Notes under the pieces: model-generated
The model's input: only the letters and a program-made list of their open reading frames with translations
The model's database searches: none
What the model was told of the DNA's origin: nothing
Made by a program: the position numbers and the translations under genes
Assembly: GCA_964591605.1 (NCBI GenBank)
Contig: CAZQEN010000125.1
Coordinates: 1-19,095 of the forward strand
DNA from: CAYLLT01 sp964591605
Lineage (GTDB): Bacteria; Planctomycetota; Phycisphaerae; UBA1845; PWPN01
Direction: 5' to 3'
DNA length: 19,095 nucleotides
Part shown: one piece after another, positions 7,225 to 13,108 of the stretch
Position numbering within the stretch: the stretch's first letter is position 1
Layout of the letters: the number at the start of each line of letters is the position of its first letter

Positions 7225-9105
7225 TCACTCGACGCTCCCCGCGGCCGCGTCAGGGTTCGCTTTCAGGTAAATGCGCAGCAGCTCGAAAAACGCCGGCCCA
7301 TCCAGCAGCTCGATCTTCGGATTCTCCGCCCGCGCCTTCGTGTAAGCCTCCTCATACCATACTGGAGATCTGAGAATCGCCCGGAACCAGGTGAACGGAA
7401 GCTTACGGGCCGCCGTCCGGGTCAGGATCGTCTTCGACGCCGCCTCCACACTGTCAGGCAGATCATGATCCGCCTTCAGCACCGGCATCTCGCCGTGCAT
7501 CATCGCGATCGGCACCTTCTGCGGCACGATGCCGTTCGGGCTGAAGCGTGCGTAGCAGTCCAGGCCCGGCTTGTTCAATCCCGGGGCGAATCCGTCGATG
7601 ACAAAGCCCGTGATCGTCAGATCCCAGCGGCGATAGAACGGCTCGCAGTGCCGCGCCCACGCATCCAGGCCGCTGGGCAGGCCCGACATCGGCCGCGGCT
7701 CCTGCAGCATGCCCGGATTCAGGTAGCCCGCCCCGTTGTCGGCGGCCGCGAAGTAATCGTTCGGACTGGCCGTGCGGCGAAGGTAGTCGAGCATCGGCCC
7801 GGCGCGGCGATCGAGCACCGGGCTGATGCACCACATGAGCGGCAGTTTCCCCCGCCCGGGATGATCCCACACATGCGGCATGTACTGATAGACCCATGAG
7901 GCCGCATCGTAGTCGCCCACGTAGAAGATGATGAACTCGCGCCCGTCGATCCGCGGCCGGCCCTGCCGGTCGAGCAGGCCCCGCTTGATGAGCTGCTCGC
8001 GCGTCACCCAGCGCTGCGGATACCGCTCCTTGAGGGGCATGTGCATGTAGAACGACGCATTGGCCATGGCCGCAAACCCGATCGCGTCCGCATCGACGAA
8101 GGCGTTGTACGCGCTGAACAGCGTGCCATACTGCCACTCGGTCGGCACGGCCTCATGCTTGCCGCCCGCGTGGCCGTGGTTCGTGTATTTGAACGCCCAG
8201 GGGCAGAAACCCCCGATGTGGATCATCCGCTCCCGTCCGGCCTTCTCGTACGCGGAGAGCAGCAGCTTCTTGAGCGTGTCCAGATCCGTTCCCACCCGCT
8301 GGTTGGGATCGTCGACCGGCGTCTCGTCCTCCCAGACGCCCAGGTCAAAGAAAAACGCCCGTTTGGCGACGAAGAAATCGTGATTCGTCAGGGTGTGCTG
8401 GTTAGGGCTCGACTGGCTCGGCCGCTGGAGCCAGTAACTGTCCAGATAAAACCCTGCGTAACCTGCGTCCACCTTGCCCGTATCGATGTAATGCGCCTTG
8501 AGCCACAGATATGCATCGCACTTGGCACTCCCGGTGGAGGGAAGGTCGGTCCCGGGGACGGTGCCGCGCCCCGTGAACAGCGGCGAACCGTCTTCGTTGA
8601 AGAGCCGGCGCACCACGGGCAGTTTCGGCCCGCCGGCCACGATCCGCGAATACAGACTCCCCTCCCGCGGATCGAAACGGACGGCGATCAGGTCCTCGAC
8701 ACCCGCGATGGTCGATGCCAGGTTGCTCGTCGCCGGGACGGCCGGGTCGTACAGGACCACACCCTGGATCCGGTCGCGGAATCGCTCCAATAACTCGGGA
8801 AACGTCCGCACCGGTTGAATCGTCCGCCGGGCCAGCCACGCGCCCGGCATTCTCAGCTTCGCGAGCCAGTAGTCGTCGATGTTTTTCCCGCCGTTTTCGA
8901 CGAACCGCACGTAGAGCCGCGGCGCGTCGCGGTTGACGATGCCCTGCAGCGTGGCCACAGCATGGGCATGGTCCCAGGCATCGGCCACGGAGGCCGGGTT
9001 GTCGGCTTTGAACTGGAGGGCGTAGCTCAAGTCGTACCGAGCGATCGGGGTTTCGCCGGCCGCGACGGTGGAAATGATGGTGCATAGCACAGGAAGCAGG
9101 CTCAT
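7225..9105 (-). CDS. GxGYxYP family secreted protein, putative carbohydrate-active
   Basis: The 626-residue protein matches the GxGYxYP family (named N-terminal and barrel-like C-terminal domains), found in Bacteroidetes, Planctomycetota and relatives and suspected to act on carbohydrates. The signature appears as GAGYLNP at residues 458-464 within FAAADNGAGYLNPGM. Preceding features fit the family: the N-terminal domain begins near LQGIVNRDAPRLYVRF, and the barrel includes IGGFCPWAFKYTNHGHAGG and FIIFYVGDYDAASWVYQ. A short hydrophobic N-terminus (about 1-17) suggests export, although it lacks the usual positive charge. The ATG at 9105 has no clear ribosome binding site. It is the first gene of the minus-strand cluster. 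No enzymatic activity can be assigned from sequence. Confidence 0.85.
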   Translation of the reverse strand: MSLLPVLCTIISTVAAGETPIARYDLSYALQFKADNPASVADAWDHAHAVATLQGIVNRDAPRLYVRFVENGGKNIDDYWLAKLRMPGAWLARRTIQPVRTFPELLERFRDRIQGVVLYDPAVPATSNLASTIAGVEDLIAVRFDPREGSLYSRIVAGGPKLPVVRRLFNEDGSPLFTGRGTVPGTDLPSTGSAKCDAYLWLKAHYIDTGKVDAGYAGFYLDSYWLQRPSQSSPNQHTLTNHDFFVAKRAFFFDLGVWEDETPVDDPNQRVGTDLDTLKKLLLSAYEKAGRERMIHIGGFCPWAFKYTNHGHAGGKHEAVPTEWQYGTLFSAYNAFVDADAIGFAAMANASFYMHMPLKERYPQRWVTREQLIKRGLLDRQGRPRIDGREFIIFYVGDYDAASWVYQYMPHVWDHPGRGKLPLMWCISPVLDRRAGPMLDYLRRTASPNDYFAAADNGAGYLNPGMLQEPRPMSGLPSGLDAWARHCEPFYRRWDLTITGFVIDGFAPGLNKPGLDCYARFSPNGIVPQKVPIAMMHGEMPVLKADHDLPDSVEAASKTILTRTAARKLPFTWFRAILRSPVWYEEAYTKARAENPKIELLDGPAFFELLRIYLKANPDAAAGSVE

Positions 9106-9205
9106 GCACCCAAGCTACGCGGGCCGCGGGCCGCTCGCAACGGGTCTGGCCATGATTTAGGAAAGTAAGGCCAGCGTTGTGGTGTCGCGATGGACATCGG
9201 GCCTC

Positions 9206-9236
9206 GGCTGCACGGTGCAGGCGAGACGCCTGCACC
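9206..9236 (+). repeat. Family A palindromic repeat, copy 2
   Basis: This 31-bp unit is identical to the copy at 9388-9418 and to the reverse complement of 20-50. The stem is 9214-9223 with 9227-9236 around AGA. It lies in the 368-bp gene-free interval 9106-9473, which holds two family A copies, one REP pair, and a promoter-like -10 box. Positions 9106-9205 show nothing recognisable. Confidence 0.88.
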
Positions 9237-9267
9237 GGTCTGTGACACTTTGGGCGGGGCCTTTGTC

Positions 9268-9344
9268 AGAACCCCGAGCGTCAGCGAGTGGGCCTGATCC
9301 TCGAACGGATCGACGCAAGGCCCGTCGCTCACGCTCCGGGTTCT
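9268..9344. repeat. REP inverted pair, compact form
   Basis: The left unit (9268-9295) starts AGAACCCCGAGCGTCAGCGA. The right unit (9317-9344) is its inverted counterpart with three or four differences and a 1-nt gap. The spacer is 21 bp. The units fit the core GARCCCGRAGCGYRAGCGA and so appear to be a subfamily of the REP at 7011, 14679 and 16683. The pair would fold into a long hairpin. It sits between two direct copies of family A. Confidence 0.78.
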
Positions 9345-9387
9345 GATGGTTACCCCGTCCTACCCCGCCGATCGTGTCACGGGCCCC

Positions 9388-9418
9388 GGCTGCACGGTGC
9401 AGGCGAGACGCCTGCACC
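9388..9418 (+). repeat. Family A palindromic repeat, copy 3
   Basis: The unit is identical over 31 bp to 9206-9236 and in the same orientation. The stem is 9396-9405 with 9409-9418. Its last six bases lie exactly 17 bp upstream of a perfect TATAAT at 9436, so the repeat may supply the -35 region of the downstream gene. Confidence 0.88.
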
Positions 9419-9441
9419 ACAAACGGCGGCCCTGCTATAAT
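9413..9441 (+). promoter_or_regulatory. Possible promoter of the zinc-ribbon gene
   Basis: TATAAT at 9436-9441 is a perfect -10 box, 32 bp upstream of the start at 9474. At 17-bp spacing the -35 position reads TGCACC (9413-9418), a 3/6 match contributed by the end of family A copy 3. The -10 is convincing; the -35 is weak. Confidence 0.45.
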
Positions 9442-9473
9442 GGATGAGGCCGTCGTCTGTGCGAGGGGTGTCC

Positions 9474-9827
9474 ATGCAGAGCGGTTTGATCTGTTCGCGG
9501 TGCAGTCATGCGAACGATCCGCGTGCGCGATACTGCGCCAACTGCGGGCTCAGCCTGATCACGGCCGCCCGGCCCGTCAGCGCGCCGCCAGTGCGGCCCG
9601 CGGCGCGGTCGCGCTGCTGCCGCACTGGAACCTGGCTGGTCCTGCTCATGGTGTCGAGCGCGGTGGTTCTGGCTGGCATGGCCTTCGTCTATCACGCCCG
9701 CACGGCACACCGCCGGCCGGCCATCCGGCACATCATCCATGAGGCGGTCCCACGCCCGGGCATCCCGGTCCGAACCCTCCAGTACGAGTTCTCGCAGGAG
9801 CCCGATCCGTCTCCGCGCTCGCGGTGA
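9474..9827 (+). CDS. Small zinc-ribbon, single-span membrane protein
   Basis: The 117-residue protein begins with a four-cysteine zinc ribbon, CSRC and CANC at residues ~7-24 (CxxC-x10-CxxC). A basic proline-rich linker (~32-52) precedes one transmembrane segment (TWLVLLMVSSAVVLAGMAFVYH). A short tail rich in proline, arginine and serine follows. Zinc-ribbon plus one membrane span is common in uncharacterised bacterial proteins, and no function can be assigned. The ATG at 9474 is preceded by GAGGGG at 5 nt; an upstream in-frame ATG at 9444 lies too close to the -10 box. A TATAAT box lies at 9436-9441. The gene stands alone, with a repeat array on either side. Confidence 0.72.
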   Translation: MQSGLICSRCSHANDPRARYCANCGLSLITAARPVSAPPVRPAARSRCCRTGTWLVLLMVSSAVVLAGMAFVYHARTAHRRPAIRHIIHEAVPRPGIPVRTLQYEFSQEPDPSPRSR

Positions 9828-9852
9828 GCTCCGGGATCCCTGACGGAATCCA

Positions 9853-9986
9853 GATCCTTCCCCATCGCAGGTCCGGCCCGGCAGGCCGGACCTACCGAGG
9901 ATCCTTCCCCATCGCAGGTCCGGCCCGGCAGGCCGGACCTACCGAGGTCGTCCGGCCCGGTCCCGGCACGCCGGGAGACCTACCAG
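9853..9986. repeat. Family B hairpin in tandem: two identical 47-bp units plus a decayed third
   Basis: Units 9853-9899 and 9900-9946 are identical 47-mers, each beginning GATCCTTCCCCATCGC. Each holds the hairpin AGGTCCGGCC / GGCCGGACCT around CGGCA (stems 9869-9878 with 9884-9893, and 9916-9925 with 9931-9940). A degenerate third unit runs 9947-9986 (CCGGCCCGG ... GACCTACC). An open frame across this stretch only translates the repeat and is not called a gene. The rest of 9987-10113 shows nothing recognisable. Confidence 0.9.
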
Positions 9987-10113
9987 CCCGCCCCCGGAAC
10001 AATCGCCGCACCCTGCGCTCCCGGCTGCGGCGGTCGCGCTTGTCGGCATCCCGCGCGGATCGTACATTGCCCGCTCGTACCGTGAAGCCGAAAACTGCTG
10101 ACCGAGTCCGCCC

Positions 10114-12078
10114 GTGACCCAGACCAGTATCGCCCCCGCCCCCCCGCCGACCGATGGGCGCGAGCCACTTCCCGCGGCACCGTGGAACCGTATGGCCACG
10201 GCCGTGGTGGTGCTCCTCTTCATTCTCGTCGGGCACATCTGGTCGATTGATACGGGCCTGTTCCTCGATGATCACGCTCATTACGCCCATCTGCGCGAAT
10301 CGCCGTGGACGATTCAGGGGCTCGTTGAGGCATCGCGCCTCGGGATCGTCGGGGACGTGATGGATCTGTGGGGCCGCCGGGAAGCCGGCCTGCGATTCTT
10401 CCGCCCCGTCGCCTTCGCGATCATGAAGCTCGAATACACTCTGGTGGGCTGGCATCCGCTGCCGATGCACCTGCTTTCGCTGGGCTGGCACTTTCTCTGC
10501 GCGATGCTGGCGGGCGAACTGGCGTACCGCTGTTTCGGGCAGCGTTTCTGGGCGGCGGTCGCCGCCGCGTTGCTGGCGATCCACCCCGGTCATGTGGCCA
10601 CCGTCTACTGGATCGCGTGTCAGACCGAGCTCATCACCACGGCGTTTCTGCTCATGGCGACGCTGGCCTACGCGCGCTATGCGAACTGGCCGCACCGATT
10701 CTTCGGCACCTCCCCCCCCCACCCCGTCGCCCCCTCGCCGACGAAGGGGCATCCCGAGATGCGCGCTCTCTGGGGTGTCGTGGCTCTCGCCGGTTACGCC
10801 CTGGCGCTGGGCTGCCGCGAGAACGCCGTGCTGTTTCCGCTGATCTGCCTGGCCGGCGATCGGCTGCTGGTCGCCCGCGGCCAGCGCCGCTGGCGGATCG
10901 CACCGCTGCTCATGCTCGGCGTGCTGGCCGCCTACTTTGTCCTGCGCCACCATTACCTGGGCGGCTTCCAGATGCCTGCCCGACCCTATATCTACCCGCC
11001 GGGCGAGCCGGGATTCGCGCACTACGTTGTCGAGAAGATCGTTTACTACTCCATCGGCCTGTTCGGCTTCGTTCCGGTGATTCCCATGGGCGGTCAGGCC
11101 TACTTCGCCTCGCGGCGGCTGGCGTTCTACGGCGGTTTCGGCGGAACGGTGGCCATCCTGCTGGTCATCTGGGCGGCTTACCGGTTCCGGAGGCCGCTGC
11201 TCTGGCCGCTGGTCTGGATCGCCTGCACCATCGCGCCGGTGATCCCTGTTTTTGCTTCCAGCCACCATCTCTACCTGCCCAGCGTGGGGACGGTCCTGCT
11301 CCTGGCCGCCGGGCTGGCCGCCCTTGGCGGCTTCACCCGGGTCGCCCCCGGCCCGGTTTCTCCCCCAGTCGGACCGGAAGAGGGCATCCGCAGCAGGCCG
11401 GACGTTCCCAAGGCCCAAGTCGTCGTCTGCGGCGTGGTCCTGCTCCTCCACGCCGTGGGCCTGAGCCTGTTCACCTGGGGTCAGGGGTTTGCCTTCCGGG
11501 CGGGCACGCTCACCGAGGACATTCTGCTCGAGGAGATCCTGCAGCGCAGCACCCCCATCCGCGACGGGGACCACTTCTACTTCATCAACATGCCCGTGCT
11601 GGCGTACTACGCGATTCCCGCCCTCGAGAGCGAGCTGGGCTGGAGCGACCCTGCAGAGCGGAGCGACAGGAAGCCGGGCCCGAAGGACTCAGGACTCAGA
11701 ACTCAAAACCCAAAGCGAAAGAAGCTCCACGGCCACGTGCTCACCTTCGCACCCTGGCTCATGCGCATGGAGAAGCCCGGCACGCTCGAAGTGGTGGACG
11801 AGCACCACCTGCGCGTCCGCGCTCCCGACAATGCCCGCTACTTCGAGGGCGTCACCGGGCGGACACTGCTGACGGCCATGGGCCTGCCCGAGACGCTCCC
11901 GGCCGGCCAGCCGATCCGCGCCGAGCACTCCGGCTTCACCGTCACACCCGTCGAAGTCGACCACCGTGGTGTCCGCGAGTTCCTCTTCGCGTTCGACCGG
12001 CCCATCACCTCGAGCGACCGCCATTTCGTCTTCGGCTCGCCGCAATTCCTGGCCTACCCGCTCTCGATCCCACGGTGA
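10114..12078 (+). CDS. Polytopic membrane protein, GT-C glycosyltransferase-like
   Basis: The 654-residue protein has about ten hydrophobic segments between residues 27 and ~470, then a soluble C-terminal domain. After the first span the motif GLFLDDHAHY places an Asp pair in the first exported loop. That is where GT-C glycosyltransferases (PMT/ArnT/TMTC-like) carry catalytic acidic residues, so lipid-linked sugar transfer to protein or glycan is a reasonable guess. No specific subfamily is recognised. Two loops look foreign. One, near residues 200-213, is encoded by a C9 run (10712-10720) and a palindrome (10729-10750). The other, residues 512-537, is encoded by a heptamer array. The GTG start at 10114 lacks a clear ribosome binding site; an ATG at 10192, just before the first span, is an alternative. 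Confidence 0.7.
   Translation: MTQTSIAPAPPPTDGREPLPAAPWNRMATAVVVLLFILVGHIWSIDTGLFLDDHAHYAHLRESPWTIQGLVEASRLGIVGDVMDLWGRREAGLRFFRPVAFAIMKLEYTLVGWHPLPMHLLSLGWHFLCAMLAGELAYRCFGQRFWAAVAAALLAIHPGHVATVYWIACQTELITTAFLLMATLAYARYANWPHRFFGTSPPHPVAPSPTKGHPEMRALWGVVALAGYALALGCRENAVLFPLICLAGDRLLVARGQRRWRIAPLLMLGVLAAYFVLRHHYLGGFQMPARPYIYPPGEPGFAHYVVEKIVYYSIGLFGFVPVIPMGGQAYFASRRLAFYGGFGGTVAILLVIWAAYRFRRPLLWPLVWIACTIAPVIPVFASSHHLYLPSVGTVLLLAAGLAALGGFTRVAPGPVSPPVGPEEGIRSRPDVPKAQVVVCGVVLLLHAVGLSLFTWGQGFAFRAGTLTEDILLEEILQRSTPIRDGDHFYFINMPVLAYYAIPALESELGWSDPAERSDRKPGPKDSGLRTQNPKRKKLHGHVLTFAPWLMRMEKPGTLEVVDEHHLRVRAPDNARYFEGVTGRTLLTAMGLPETLPAGQPIRAEHSGFTVTPVEVDHRGVREFLFAFDRPITSSDRHFVFGSPQFLAYPLSIPR
10729..10750. 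repeat. Palindrome within the GT-C-like gene
   Basis: GCCCCCTCG (10729-10737) pairs with CGAAGGGGC (10742-10750) around CCGA, with one mismatch. It follows a C9 homopolymer at 10712-10720. The encoded SPPHPVAPSPTKG lies in a loop between membrane segments. It may be a repeat fragment that inserted in frame. Confidence 0.5.
11685..11712 (+). repeat. Heptamer array GGACTCA inside the GT-C-like gene
   Basis: Four consecutive 7-bp units occur: GGACTCA, GGACTCA, GAACTCA and AAACCCA. They encode the polar DSGLRTQNPK (residues 525-534), flanked by DPAERSDRKPGPK and RKK. The segment differs in composition from its surroundings. It lies in a soluble loop of the C-terminal domain, as expected for a tolerated in-frame repeat insertion. 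Confidence 0.65.
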
Positions 12079-12166
12079 CGTGGAACCCGTGCGGCCTGGA
12101 TTCGCAAGTCTTTTTTGACACAATGCTTATGACAGATCGCTCACCCCGCATCCGCGCAATTGCGGC

Positions 12167-12262
12167 ATGGACGAGGAGCTCATCATGATGTGCAACGCGG
12201 CCGAGAATGAGAAGTGGACGGTGGAGACCATCAGCCAGTGGTTGACTGCCCGCGTGAGCTGA
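12167..12262 (+). CDS. Possible 31-residue ORF or gene remnant
   Basis: This short frame encodes a balanced, helix-like peptide (MDEELIMMCNAAENEK ...). Nearly all third codon positions are G or C, as in real genes here. No ribosome binding site precedes the ATG, and the frame stays open back to a stop at 12116. It may be a remnant of a lost gene rather than a functional one. The remaining bases of the gene-free interval 12079-12418 hold a short T-run at 12111-12116 after a weak 4-bp stem, and nothing else recognisable. Confidence 0.2.
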   Translation: MDEELIMMCNAAENEKWTVETISQWLTARVS

Positions 12263-12418
12263 AGCAACAGCCAAATGGCGCTCGCTAAGGGAACCTGCGT
12301 GATTCTCTCTGGGGGCCGTCTTTGTGGTGCAGCCGGCCCGGACGGCTTCACGCAACGCGATTCAGTAATTGGCCGCCGGTCTGGCCCAAGCGCGACGACA
12401 CGGCCTGATTTATCTGTC

Positions 12419-12823
12419 TCATGTGGGTCTGTTGGTGATCGCCGCCACCCAGTCCGGATGATGGGCCGCGAGTTTTTCGGCAATCTCTCGACCCTGAGGA
12501 GTCAACCAACACGCGGTGTAGTACGGCGCTGCACGTCCATCAAAATTGCCCATTCCGTTCAACAACTTCATGGAATCGGGCTGCTGCTGAATCAGGTCGA
12601 TCAACGCAGCGTACCATGTTGTCACAATCGAGGGCACAGACTCCGTGTCATGCAACGCCCAGGAGAGACTGTCGTCCCACAAAGCAGCCGCCTTGAGAGC
12701 CTGACGAAGCACTCGAGCACAATTCGCGCTGAATTGTCCATCTTCAGGCGAACAGCCATGGAACAGCGCTGAGACCAGAAGTAACTGCTGGCGAAGTTCA
12801 GCCTCGGGAAGATCTGGGACCAT
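12419..12823 (-). CDS. Hypothetical protein in a less GC-rich patch
   Basis: The 134-residue protein is not recognised. It appears soluble and mainly helical, with no signal peptide or membrane span. Recognisable stretches are LPEAELRQQLLLVSALFHG at the start, a central tryptophan-containing helix (WYAALIDLIQQQPDSMKLL), and a C-terminal LTPQGREIAEKLAAHHPDW. The last resembles the end of small winged-helix or self-contained helical proteins but is not diagnostic. The sequence looks genuinely protein-like, and base composition is visibly more balanced than in the neighbours, which suggests transfer. The ATG at 12823 is preferred over the GTG at 12841 because TATACT lies exactly 6 nt upstream of it, as for a leaderless mRNA. 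It is divergent from guaA and convergent with the upstream plus-strand gene. Confidence 0.5.
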   Translation of the reverse strand: MVPDLPEAELRQQLLLVSALFHGCSPEDGQFSANCARVLRQALKAAALWDDSLSWALHDTESVPSIVTTWYAALIDLIQQQPDSMKLLNGMGNFDGRAAPYYTACWLTPQGREIAEKLAAHHPDWVAAITNRPT

Positions 12824-12829
12824 ATCCAA

Positions 12830-12835
12830 AGTATA
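12830..12835 (-). promoter_or_regulatory. Possible -10 box giving a leaderless transcript
   Basis: On the minus strand TATACT (12835-12830) is followed by 6 nt and then the ATG at 12823. This places the transcription start at or next to the start codon. No good -35 box is seen. Confidence 0.35.
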
Positions 12836-12945
12836 GCACACGGCCTCGGCCTCATCCCGGGACTGGACGCGAACTGTGCGGCGCGGCCATTATGCATCGT
12901 CTGAGGACATGTGCTGCCAAGCAGGACCGCAGGAGGATTTGCCCG

Positions 12946-13029
12946 GGGTGGCATGGACAATACACTCATTGCCCATGCGCATGAAACACGGGCAGCGAGT
13001 ATCCCGGCGCGCCGGGACCCATGCCACCC
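12946..13029. repeat. Structured palindromic block upstream of guaA
   Basis: GGGTGGCATGG (12946-12956) and CCATGCCACCC (13019-13029) are perfect 11-bp inverted arms. Between them lie the perfect 14-bp palindrome CCCGGCGCGCCGGG (13003-13016) and TGCCC/GGGCA arms around 12970-12994. The block would fold into a branched hairpin. It may be a repeat element or a structured leader. It does not resemble a purine riboswitch. Confidence 0.65.
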
Positions 13030-13096
13030 GATTCGACAGTGCCCATTATTCTGCGTCCGTTTCGCTGTCACCATGGCTCATCTGCGAAGACTTCCG

Positions 13097-13102
13097 TAGA
13101 AT
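13097..13102 (+). promoter_or_regulatory. Possible -10 box of guaA (leaderless arrangement)
   Basis: TAGAAT at 13097-13102 is separated from the guaA ATG (13109) by 6 nt. There is no Shine-Dalgarno sequence before the ATG, so a leaderless transcript is plausible. No strong -35 box is present. Confidence 0.35.
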
Positions 13103-13108
13103 TCGTCC

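Noticed and set aside
9853..9986. Possible CRISPR array
   Set aside because: The units are directly abutting 47-mers with no variable spacers, and no cas gene is near.
9824..10117. Open frame after the zinc-ribbon gene
   Set aside because: It only translates the tandem family B repeats and GC-rich spacer; the peptide is repetitive and Arg/Pro-rich, with no ribosome binding site.
9892..11574. Long minus-strand frame opposite the GT-C-like gene
   Set aside because: Low-complexity Arg/Gly/Glu-rich translation, partly through repeats; the plus frame shows membrane segments and a plausible family.
12115..12133. TTGACA as a -35 box downstream of the GT-C-like gene
   Set aside because: No -10-like hexamer at 16-18 bp spacing; the nearest candidate is only 7 bp away.
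10368..12188. Plus-strand frame overlapping the GT-C-like gene in another phase
   Set aside because: Arg/Pro/Ala-rich translation typical of out-of-frame high-GC sequence.
12946..13108. Guanine or PRPP-type riboswitch ahead of guaA
   Set aside because: The palindromes do not show a recognisable purine-riboswitch core, and the -10 box near the start codon argues against a long leader.
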